A DNA stretch of 64,000 nt from Chrysogorgia sp. JL179-B06 (taxonomy: Eukaryota; Cnidaria; Anthozoa; Scleralcyonacea; Chrysogorgiidae). The notes beneath the pieces are model-generated. The model searched no databases. It was not told where the DNA came from and was given only the letters and a program-made list of their open reading frames with translations. Below, in pieces: positions 54,725 through 64,000 of the stretch. The first letter of the stretch is position 1, and every line of letters begins with the position of its first letter. The stretch is from positions 186,001-250,000 of the forward strand of contig JAYKKM010000374.1 in assembly GCA_035772405.1 (NCBI GenBank), written 5' to 3'. Both the position numbers and the translations under genes were made by a program.

Positions 54725-57010
54725 TTATAACTCGATATATTTATAACGAATACATTTATAACGAATACATTTATAACTAATACATTTATAACTGATATAA
54801 CTAATATTTACACTTAACATCATAAATTATTGTTAGTAAGACAATTTACTATAACTAGAAATTACTATCGCAAGGAAAGTGCTGCCTCAAAGGCCATTGC
54901 ATAGGCAGTGTAGTCAGTTTTGATGACATTTCAAAGGTGAACCCTGGGATTGATTCAGATTGTATAAATTGTAACGGACATGTTAATCAAGAATGATATA
55001 GATTGTAGAGTCAGCACGTAGGTCTCATGTTGTACATGTAGTTGATGTTTGGTTTGCATTTGGCAGGTATATAAAGTTATTGAAGTGACAGTGAGTGGAG
55101 CGGAAAACATGCACTTGATTGCATTTCAAAATTGTCTTTAGAGTCGTGAGAGCAGAACCCTGATATACAGTACAAGCAAGTACCGCTACCTCGAAGGCTG
55201 TGCGAGTGCGTTCGAAGCATGTACGTGAACGTATTGGAAAGGGTGAATGGAGATGTGATTGTGAAGTTCTATGACAGCGATATTAGGCTCGTAACTTATT
55301 CCGGTGTCCCAGCGGATAGTGTCCCCCCCGGACATTATCCGCTAGCGAAGTGTCTCCCCGGACAGTAAATGTTAAAAAGCACTATATCCATGTTTATCCG
55401 CGTTTAAAAATGCGAGAGGTCATAGTGCGATGTGAAATGCTTTTATTGTTTTGTGCAATTGTATAAATTATTTGGAAACTTGATTTGAGACTTTACAGTA
55501 CAGAATGTTGTAATTGTATACTGGAACGGGAACGGTAAAATAGTGTAAAATTGAAATGAAACAAGTAGTATTGTGGTACTTAATTATTATTATAAGTGTT
55601 AATGTTGACTATTGAAATTGGAAGCGAGTTCCTCCAATATGGAGTCAGTTTATGAAGTGGTAATATCGGTTGCTTGGATGTGTTTGCTTGTTGGCTTGCA
55701 AGATTGCTCGTGTGATATCGAGATGTTGCAATCAACAGTCAACAAGCAATCTTGATAATTTAACTGAGAATCTAAAAATAGATTATTGAGTGCATTTTCC
55801 AAAGAATGGTAGATTGTTAGTTGCCATAAACAAATCACAGGCAAATAAATGGGTCACTGTATTGTAAAGAATATATTTTATCGGAAACTGAAACCATTTC
55901 TGGCACATCAGTTAAAAGCAAGAAGGTTTTATTAACAGCTAGAATTGCTTATACAAGTATAAAGGCTATTTCCAGCACACAATATGACATTTAGGAATGA
56001 TGAATCCCATGCATGCATTAATATTTGTTATTTGATGATGTATTATCGCAGTCAACGACATGGCTACACATTGTTTATCAGCATTTTGTTTAAATTGTTT
56101 TGTATTGCCTTCGCTAAAATCAGCACATATTGTTGTACTTGGATTTTCTTCGACATCATTTGCCATTCTTGACATTTGAGCGAACAACACTATTACTTGA
56201 CTTTGACATATTTGTTCTGTCAATCTCTTTGTTGGCAAATGTAAAAAATACACTGAGGTAAAATATTCGTACCAATATAATCGTTATTACCAGCTGAAAT
56301 AACATCAACATTTTTTCACAAACGCAGATAATGTCTGATCGGAATACTGATCAGTGCGCACACAATATTCCTGTGAAAAATAATAAAGTCACAACAATAT
56401 ACACCTAAAATAGAAGGAAAACTGTATTCATAAACAAAACAATTTGATGGCAAGAAATCGCAGATATACCTCGCAGTCACTGAGCCATATTTCCGTTTGG
56501 TGAGCGTTAGGTGAAACTATCTTAGTCGTCTTACCTTGACAAGAGAATACTTCCTCACTGAAGGCAGAACAGATCGTTCAAACTTCCCAGCGTTGACAAG
56601 TTCCGAACGGCGAAAGGTAGAAGTTTTACACGTGTATTAAAGTTCTACGTCACAAAACGTCATAAAATGGAACAAATATCCCGACATCTCGACAGAGGGC
56701 AATTTACACAAATCGAGATTGCGTTGACTATAATAGGTCCGCGAAGAGATCTGGGTACGAGGACACAGAACCCAAGTCAAGATTAGTGTGCTGCCTACGG
56801 CAGCAATAAGTGTTAAGAAAACTTTCAAGAGAACTCAGTGAAATATTAATATTTCCCTTTATGACCTGATCGATTGCGCATTCGTAGTTAACCACTCCAG
56901 GGCAAATAGCTATTTGATACGAAAAGATAATTTAAGGAAATTTTTGTTGGGCTGAGAGGAGTAAAGATTTCGATTATTGCTACCTAATTGGTGACTATTA
57001 TTATTGTTGA
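54725..57010. other. No gene recognised
   Basis: A short ATTTATAACTAATACATTTA-type tandem near 54730-54800 and a small GGACATTATCCGC / GCGGATAGTGTCC palindrome near 55310-55340. Otherwise nothing supported. Confidence 0.45.
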
Positions 57011-57019
57011 AATCGATAC

Positions 57020-57970
57020 GATCCGTTGAACCGTACGATCACGAGTTTTGGTAGCTTGGATTAATTCTAATTTTTTGCTGCATCTGATTTTTATTTTTCT
57101 AACTACTGTCTCTGTTGCCGTTGCCACACAGGACTTTCTTCTCAATCGTTATTAAATCTCGAGTGCTGAATTTCTTCCTTTAGTTGATTCACCTAATTAA
57201 CATCATCTTTCGCGTCTTTATTTTCGATCTCTTCGCCCCATGCTGAGACGTCTTATTCAGTGTCTTCCCCAGTCGAAAATTTCTCTTCGATCGCTTGTTT
57301 CACGTCCTTGATCGTCATCATTATTTTCGAACTCGAAATCTTCTGTCGACTTCTTCATCTTCGTTTGCAAGTTTAGCGTGAGTTAAAGGATATATTTTAA
57401 GAATAACACTTAGTTATAGTGAGCACAGCTTCCGCTGGTCATCCGTTACCTCATTCTCGTGAGGTCTCTCTGTCTCTAGATCGAACTCGTCGAAATCACC
57501 AGTACTTGTAACCCGTTGGAGATGCCGCGTGTTGCGAATTTCCCTCCCCAAGCATCAACGACAAGTCACAATTTACACAAACAAAAATCACACACGACGT
57601 CTCGTCTTTCTCACAAACAAGCACTGACACCATCACACAGTTACCATCGCACAGTCACTTCTCACTCTTGACTTTTGGTATCGAACATTCCAATCTTTAA
57701 TCCAACATGACGGTATCGGATTACTCTCAACTCTTCGCCTTACCACGTTATGCATTCCAGTTCACGTATAATCACGAAATTAGTCTTACGATCTTCAACA
57801 CCCCGTTTCAGCTTCAGTCAATAAATTATGAACGTTAACTGAACAGTTTACGTTTCTCCCTTACATTTCTCAACATGGTTAGCCAAACTCGTGAGCGATC
57901 TGAACGTTGTGGTTCGCACCCCGTAACCGCATCATATATTATCAGGATTGCATGTATTCCCTTTCAGTTG
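57020..57970 (-). pseudogene. Decayed LTR-element fragment with gag-like start
   Basis: Second copy of the gag-like stretch (minus strand, KDVKQAIEEKFSTGEDTE then stop). Upstream of it on the minus strand is a possible primer-binding start TGGTGATTTCGACGAG (about 57490-57505) and an LTR-like segment to about 57960. The LTR ends are not proven. Confidence 0.3.
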
Positions 57971-58151
57971 GGTTTTCCGTTCAACTAATAGTGATAAACT
58001 GAATTGTCGAGCGCTTAAAACATGAGCAACCTTATCCTGCATGACTCTAAATAAATCATACCGTATCATCATTTTAATAACACATATATCGAGATTCGAG
58101 ATCAGGAACTCAAGGAATGCGTATGTTACGAGTCAATAGTAATTATGGTAA

Positions 58152-58230
58152 CCTACAGATAGCTCAATGGTTAGAATATCTTCTTTGTGGTCAGATGGTT
58201 GCGAGTTGAATTCTCAGGGACTCAGAAATG
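58152..58230 (+). mobile_element. Degenerate tRNA-like SINE head
   Basis: GATAGCTCAATGGTTAGAAT and GGTTGCGAGTTGAATTCTCA keep box A and a decayed box B; ACTCAGAAATGGTCTGA follows as in the second SINE family. Confidence 0.55.
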
Positions 58231-58596
58231 GTCTGAATGAAGACGTACTTCAGCAGCAAGGCTACGTCTCACATAATTTTAACTCAACATAATAAACAAA
58301 CATGATAACAACATAATGAAATGTCGGTATTTGAATAAAATAATGATATAGAAGTCGTGCGTTGGGAAGGCAGTGTAAAATACGAATTAAAAGTACTAAA
58401 AGGCTGGTGTGCTGCTGAAATACTGAATAGGAGGTGTAACGTTTTGAGCGAAGGCTCTTCGTCCTTTCTCGTTCAAGGCCGCGAAAGAGAAAGTGGAGAA
58501 GCGCTGAGGAATGTAATGTAACAACTTTTCTCCTTAGGGCCTGTTTATATGATCCCGGTACACCGGGACGTCCAGGTATACCGGGATCTCGGCTTG

Positions 58597-58834
58597 TGTT
58601 GGGAATTGTGTCAGAAGGAGATAATTCCATGTACTTGTTATTTATAGGATTAGGAAAACAAATGACGCACATAGTTTAATTCATTAGTTATAGATGACAG
58701 ATGAGATATAATTGATAAGAAAGATAGTAGAGAGTTGATTTCGAACGAGACTGTGAACATTTGAGTGATTTTGAACGAACGTGAATTAAACTAACTTGAG
58801 AATTGTTTGCAGACGTTTAGTCTTATTTCCAACA
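58597..58834 (+). mobile_element. BEL/Pao element 1, 5' LTR
   Basis: Begins TGTTGGGAA and ends TTTCCAACA, short inverted ends with TG..CA. Three bases later TGGCACCTCTGAG (58838) fits a primer-binding site pairing with a tRNA CCA end. The gag ATG follows at 58871. Length 238 bases. Confidence 0.75.
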
Positions 58835-58870
58835 AAGTGGCACCTCTGAGTCTGACGGGATCCGCTAACA

Positions 58871-59373
58871 ATGGACGAGAAAGTGAAAAGCGTGACTAAT
58901 AAACTTCAACTATTGAAGCTAACAAATAACAAGACGAAGACCGTGCTAGAGAAGGGAAACCGACAAGCAATAGCGCGCCACAAAGAAGCCCTGATTAGTA
59001 TTGTTAAGGAAGCAGATAGCTTAAAAAACGAGAAGTCGAGCAAGCAAAACTGGAAGAAGGCGAAAGCGCAGATCAGGTGGCAACATGGGCTCTCGAAATC
59101 GAGGAACACATCAGTGAAGTAGATTGCAAAATCGACAACCTTTCGAAACATCTCGCTGAAATGGAACAAAACGACAAACGCGAGAAGAAAGAGAAGGAAA
59201 ACGAGGAAATCGCCCGCGAACGAGAAGATCAGCTCAAGTTCGAACGCGCAAAGCTAGAGATGCAATTGGAACTCAACCAGAAGGCTCAATTGACCGGAAA
59301 AGTGGCCCAAAGTGAACAGGTAAAATTACCCAAGTTAGCCATTACAAAGTACAATGGGACTTATGAACTGGAA
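58871..59373 (+). pseudogene. BEL element 1 gag, truncated
   Basis: Starts MDEKVKSVTNKLQLLKLTNN. A frameshift at about 59070-59080 moves to the frame ATWALEIEEHISEVDCKIDN, a charged coiled-coil region, then KLPKLAITKYNGTYE. At 59373 it is cut by the LTR of element 2. The equivalent site in element 2 reads KLPKLEISKFDGSYMD. The rest of element 1 should lie to the right of the window. Confidence 0.75.
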
Positions 59374-59603
59374 TGTTCGGAGCTGAGAATTATTGTTGAC
59401 ATTGTGAACTAAAGGTCAAGGTCGTTACCTAGCGACCTTGGCAGACGATCATGTGATCTGTCCACGGAAAATACTTAGAAGGTATGTGTGTAAAGTGATC
59501 GATGTGCGAGAGATGTGTTATACAGTCTAGGCGAGTAATAAAACCTTTAAAAACCGAAAATGACTTGTGGAGAACTACAGTTCAGGAGGCAACATTCTCT
59601 ACA
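59374..59603 (+). mobile_element. BEL/Pao element 2, 5' LTR
   Basis: 230 bases from TGTTCGGAGCTG to CTCTACA. Its first 62 bases match the 3' LTR start at 63939 with one difference. A TGGCACCTCCGACG primer-binding site starts at 59606. It is inserted directly in the gag of element 1. Confidence 0.9.
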
Positions 59604-59670
59604 CCTGGCACCTCCGACGGGATCGCTAAATCGTGAGTTCAACGAACCTGAACAGTCTTAGAGCCGACAG

Positions 59671-60151
59671 ATGGCCGAATCTGTTGCGCTTGAAACGAAG
59701 CTAACGCAGCTTGAGATTGCGGTTCAAAGGACACAGTCTAAACTCGAGGCTGGGAAGCGTGAAGCGATCAAGAGGCATATCGATGCGTTGAAAACTACAC
59801 TACATGAGGCCGACCAATGCAAACGCGTATTGGAAGCGAAGAAGATCGCTGAGAAAGGGGATATTTCAACAATCAATGATTGGAATGACGAAATTGAGGC
59901 GAAGCAGACGGGAAGGTAAGCTTGCTCGAGAAATGGCTTGACGAGAAGGAGAAAGAAGCGAAAGTGTGCGAACAAGAACAGCAGTTCAAATTCGAACTTA
60001 AATTACATGAGTCGAAATTAAAATTACAAGCAGAACTCGTGAATACAGCGCCGGAAGTGTCTAAATCTGCAACAACAACAACGACGACAGAAAGATCTGC
60101 CAAACTCCCGAAGCTAGAAATCTCAAAATTCGACGGATCTTATATGGATTG
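59671..60151 (+). pseudogene. BEL element 2 gag fragment
   Basis: Opens MAESVALETKLTQLEIAVQR. A frameshift at about 59910-59920 then gives LLEKWLDEKEKEAKVCEQEQ and SAKLPKLEISKFDGSYMDWP. It ends at a stop (60151) where a long gag section including any zinc knuckles is missing. The gap holds a scar that resembles the end of the MITE at 49170-50235. Confidence 0.8.
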
Positions 60152-60162
60152 ACCCAGATTCT

Positions 60163-60198
60163 GACCGTTCGAGATGGCAAAGACCGTTTACGAAAGGG
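60163..60198. repeat. Scar related to the Mutator-like MITE end
   Basis: GACCGTTTACGAAAGGG (60182-60198) is identical to 50211-50227 in the MITE arm, and the preceding 19 bases also align with a few mismatches. It lies exactly at the gag-protease gap of BEL element 2. Confidence 0.5.
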
Positions 60199-60503
60199 AC
60201 GACTGCGACGCCGTAATTGAATCCCTTGACAGCAGCTATCAAATGGATGCAAGATTAACTAAAGTTAATAAAGGAGAACTGTTGACAATCGATAACCCGA
60301 GGTACCTAAAACGAGTTGAAATCCTAGACGAGGATGAAAAACAACATCTTCCAATACATGTCATATTGGGTGGGGAGTACGCTCGGATCAAGACGGAGAC
60401 AAAGCCGCTCGTTGGTAAGGACGGAGATCCGGTAGCAGAGAGAACCAAACTCGGTTGGTTTATAATGAGAAACCTCCCAGAGCGATTACGAGAGCCTCTG
60501 TAG
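60174..60503 (+). pseudogene. BEL element 2 protease-region fragment
   Basis: Reads VEILDEDEKQHLPIHVILGG, then EYARIKTETKPLVG and AERTKLGWFIM, the C-terminal part of the BEL protease and its link to RT. The catalytic DTG portion is absent. A stop at 60501-60503 separates it from the RT frame. Confidence 0.75.
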
Positions 60504-60549
60504 ATTAGATGTCCTCGGCCTCGCTGATAGTCCAGAAAACGATCAGGAG

Positions 60550-62058
60550 ATGGTGTATGAAGACTTCAAGGAGCAACTTGGTAGGAGTTCCGATGGATGG
60601 TACGAGACCAACCCACAGCTACCGACGAATGAGCAAGGGAGTCGTAGAAGACTAGAGCAACTCATAAAGAAGCTACAGCGCGAGAGGAATTATGACAGCT
60701 ACGACAAGGTTATTCAAGCTCAACTACAACAAGGAGTTGTTGAACCAGCACCCAAAGATCCAAGTGGAAAGGAATTCTACATGCCACACAAGGGGGTCGT
60801 CAAGCGAGAAGCCGAATCAACGAAACTTCGGATAGTTTATGATGCTTCAGCTAGGCAGGCTAATCAACACCCATCTCTGAACGACCACCCTGGTCCTCCG
60901 TTACAGAATTTGCTCTGGAGTATCCTTGTAAAGTCAAGATTTTATCCAGTACTGCTTACCGGTGACTTGCAAAAGGCCTTCCTACAGGTGAGGATAAAGA
61001 AAGAAGAGCGGGACGCCTTGAGGTTCTTGTGGAGACCACCCGGACACGATCAAACAGTAATTTATCGATTTACTAGAGCTGTTTTTGGTCTCACTTGTTC
61101 ACCGTTCCTTCTCGTGGGAGTTATCAACCTACACCTAAAGTCATGGGAGCGCAAGTATCCAGAGCTGGCGAAAGAGCTACGAGACGGCATATACGTAGAC
61201 GACCTGATGGTAGGTGGACCAACTGTGGAAGACGTCGTGGAGAAGAAGAGTCAGGCAATCGAGGTGTTTGAAGACGCAACATTCGTCCTTCATAAATGGC
61301 ACTCCAATGTGGAAACACTCGAGAGAGATGAAAAATCACAACCGGAGAGTGAAGAACCGACCTTCGCCAAGCAACAACTAGGAGCGAATCCACCTGATAC
61401 TAAACTGCTGGGTTTAGTTTGGGATAAGCGAAATGACACCCTGGGCGTCACGATGAGCAACGACAAAACCGTACCTACGAAGAGAGGGGCTCTATCCGGT
61501 TTAGCAAAGATCTACGATCCCCTGGGCCTCGTGTCGCCAACAACGTTGCAGGGGAAGTTGCTGTACCGAGAAATCTGCGATGCCAATGTTGCATGGGATG
61601 GTGATTTGCCAAAGCCTTTGACGAAACGGTGGAATGACTGGTCCACTAACCTGCCAGAACTTTTCACTATCCAACGTTCGTCAGCGCCATACCTACAACC
61701 GGTGACGGAGATCACGCTCCACGCCTTTGGAGATGCTAGTAAAGATGGTGTGTCTGCTACAGTCTACGCCGTAGTCCAGCAAGAGAAAGGTACAACCCAA
61801 GGTTTAGTTTGTGCAAGATCACGTCGAGCGAAACGAAACCTAACGATCCCACGATTAGAGCTAGTCGCAGGGCACATGGCAGTGAATCTTGCAACCAACG
61901 TCGAGGCAGTTCTTAGCGTTCTACCGGAACCTACCATTCACTGCTGGCTAGATTCAACCGTAGCGTTGTACTGGATCAACGGTCAGGGAGAATATCGTCA
62001 GTTTGTCGCAAACAGAGTGCACAAGATCCAACAAGTGGCATCACGTACCGACATCTGA
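60550..62058 (+). pseudogene. BEL element 2 reverse transcriptase and RNase H
   Basis: A 502-codon open frame. RT blocks: TKLRIVYDASARQANQHPSL, LLTGDLQKAFLQVRI (first Asp), RAVFGLTCSPFLL and IYVDDLMVGG (YVDD). RNase H: LHAFGDASKDGVSATVYAV, LTIPRLELVAGHMAV and IHCWLDSTVALYWI. It enters a different frame after a stop at 60503, and shifts again at about 62010-62050, where the following segment (HVPTSENPADLGSRGG) is in the next frame. So the pol polyprotein is not continuous. Confidence 0.9.
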
Positions 62059-62197
62059 AAACCCTGCTGACTTGGGGAGTCGGGGAGGTAGTGTGGTCAA
62101 CCAAGTGTTGTGGAAGAATGGTCCAGCCTGGTTGAGCGACCCATCTAAGTGGCCGCAGAATGTTGTTCTAGAAGCCAGTCCATAAGCAAAATCGGAG
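62059..62197 (+). pseudogene. BEL element 2 RNase H-integrase linker
   Basis: In the integrase frame, from about 62044: NPADLGSRGG, VLWKNGPAWLSDPSKWP, then an in-frame stop at 62183-62185 before the integrase ORF. Confidence 0.7.
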
Positions 62198-63802
62198 ATG
62201 AAGGTGACGCGAAGTGTCCTGACCACAGCAGTTCGTGGTCAAGATGAGTTTGACGACCTATTAGATGCCAAAACGCTGCACAAGGTGCATAGGATTGGTG
62301 CTTGGATACGGAGATTCATCGGAAACTGCAGAAATCCACCGAACAATCGAAAAACAGGGCCAATCGACACCACAGAGATCAAGCACCAGAAGATTTGGTG
62401 GATCAAGCGAACTCAACGTGACGCGCAAAATAATGAGAACTTCGAGGGAGACAAGCTGCAGTTGAACCTACAGCCCAACCAAGATCTCATCCTGGAATGC
62501 AGAGGAAGAATTGAAGGGGAGTATCCAGTATACCTGCCTGATAGCCACCCTTACACCCAGAAGCTAGTACGACAAGCCCATTTGTCTACGCTACACGGTG
62601 GAGTTGCAATGACCATGGCTAAGGTTCGCGAAGCCTACTGGGTGCCAAGATTACGTCGTTTGGTTAAACGAATCCGAGGAGAATGCTGGGGATGCAAACG
62701 ATTCCGGATCCAAGCATTCCAGTCGCCACCGCCTGGTATTCTGCCGAGTACAATGACCCAAGGATCCACACCATTTGAAGTGCTTGGAGTCGACTTTGCG
62801 GGACCAATCTACTACCAGACCAAAGGGAAATCGAGAAGAAAGGTCAACTTAGCGCTGTTCGGATGCAGCCTGACTCGAGCAGTGCACCTGGAACTGCTGA
62901 AGTCCTTGGAGGCCACGGAGTTCATTGCCTGTCTGAAACGGTTCGTTGCAAGACGAGGTAAACCAAGGCTGATATACTCGGACAATGCCAAAACCTTTAA
63001 AGCAACCGAGAAGTGGTTAAAGCAAGTGCAAGGGGACGAACGCCTGAATACACTACTCATCGACCAGTCCATCGAATGGAGGTTTAATCTAAGCCGCGCA
63101 CCATGGTGGGGTGGGCAGTTTGAACGGCTCATCGGACTGTTCAAAGCTGCCTTCTACAAGACCATCAGCAACGGCACTTTGAGGTGGGAAGAATTGTGGG
63201 AAGAATTGGAGGAAGTGGTGATCGACATTAAAATGGCTCTAAACAATCGACCGCTGTGTTATCTGGAAGATGATGTTGAACTACCCGTATTAACGCCATA
63301 CTCCATGATGCACATCAACACGAGCTATTCACCAGAGCTGGATGTCTATCACACTGAAGATACGAATCTACGGAGAAGAGCCAGATTTCTCAAAAGATGC
63401 AAGGAAGCAATGTGGAGCCGTTGGAGCAGGGAGTATGTAAGAAACCTTCGCGAACAACATCGCAAAGCAGGTGGTCAACAAACTCCTCATCCACAAGTGG
63501 GAGATGCCGTCATCGTCCAGGACAAGAGCAAGAACCGAAACGAGTGGAAACTAGCGATCGTGACCGACCTAGTCACGGGGAGAGACGACATCGTTCGAGG
63601 AGCAAGGTTAAAAACAGCCAAAGGGAATCTCGAAAGAGCCTGCCAACACCTTTATCCACTAGAGTTATCGTGCGATATCATCCGAGCGAAACCACTGGAT
63701 CCAGCTGCTGAATCATTCGCACCCAGAGCTAGCAGAGACGCAGCCACCGCAGCTGGTCTACGTATCCGGCAGTTAGCAGACAATGCGCAAGAAGAAGATT
63801 GA
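62198..63802 (+). pseudogene. BEL element 2 integrase
   Basis: A 534-codon frame. The zinc-binding HHCC region is visible (VRQAHLSTLHGG, then CWGCKRF). The catalytic triad is intact: GVDFAGP (Asp), LIYSDNAKTF (Asp) and WWGGQFERLIGLFK (Glu). The C-terminal end has GDAVIVQDKSKNRNEWKLA, the usual integrase tail domain. The ORF itself is whole, but it lacks a continuous upstream frame, so it is part of a defective polyprotein. Confidence 0.9.
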
Positions 63803-63938
63803 ATAGACAGACTATCGGACTGACTAAAAATAGAGAACGTTTATCCTTATTATCGTTTTGTTTAGTAGCTTTAAGAACATCATGAGAACAGTACTTTTAC
63901 ATGCATGTATATCTCTCGAGAATATACATGGGGGAGTG

Positions 63939-64000
63939 TGTTCGGAGCTGAGAATTATTGTTGACATTGTGAACCAAAGGTCAAGGTCGTTACCTAGCGA
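63939..64000 (+). mobile_element. BEL element 2, 3' LTR (cut by window end)
   Basis: TGTTCGGAGCTGAGAATTAT follows a polypurine tract GGGGGAG (63930-63936). Sixty-one of 62 visible bases match the 5' LTR. Confidence 0.9.

Noticed and set aside
55966..56253. 2A-like DVEENPS in a short minus-strand frame
   Set aside because: Lacks the required Gly-Pro end and the frame has no other coding sign.

Overview
This is animal nuclear DNA, most like a cnidarian (coral or anemone type; inferred, not proven). The signs are spliced genes with GT-AG introns, a fibrinogen-domain lectin, an LRR-Roc-COR protein, AT-rich intergenic DNA with long (TA)n tracts, and a dense mix of mobile elements: Penelope-like, CR1/L2-like LINEs, BEL/Pao LTR elements, a tyrosine-recombinase element, many foldback MITEs and tRNA-derived SINEs. 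No organellar, bacterial or viral gene set is present.

Two host genes can be modelled. (1) On the + strand, about 2.8-9.4 kb, five or six exons encode the C-terminal part of a secreted-type lectin: a short trimerisation-like exon, coiled-coil exons (one tandemly duplicated) and a complete two-exon fibrinogen-related domain ending at 9271. (2) On the - strand, from 46.3 kb down to about 21.1 kb, a 1028-codon exon carries LRRs, a Roc GTPase and COR. It is followed by two small linker exons and a nucleoside-phosphorylase-like (PNP/MTAN-fold) domain split over two exons. Every junction is in phase 1, so this reads as one Roco-PNP fusion gene. Its PNP domain has lost residues expected at the active site. 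Below it lies an array of about 13 exon-like, TM-encoding 153-bp units with a 610-bp higher-order repeat. The 16-kb intron 2 of this gene is packed with repeats.

Layout: 0-1 kb, foldback element and Penelope GIY-YIG remnant with a hammerhead-like core; 2.8-9.4 kb, lectin gene with MITE-filled introns; 9.4-21 kb, intergenic with several MITEs; 21-27 kb, 3' part of the Roco-PNP gene; 27.3-34.4 kb, a 7054-bp TA-flanked transposon carrying its own candidate exons and a SINE array, inserted in a 20-bp satellite; 34.4-36.1 kb, satellite with a LINE fragment; 36.1-41.6 kb, a LINE interrupted by a second, inverted LINE; 41.6-46.3 kb, 5' part of the Roco-PNP gene; 48.2-51.2 kb, a tyrosine-recombinase element with hairpin ends, broken by a 1066-bp Mutator-like MITE with a perfect 9-bp target duplication; 51-58 kb, diverged tandem repeats, tRNA-SINEs and gag-like debris; 58.6-64 kb, one BEL element inserted into the gag of another.
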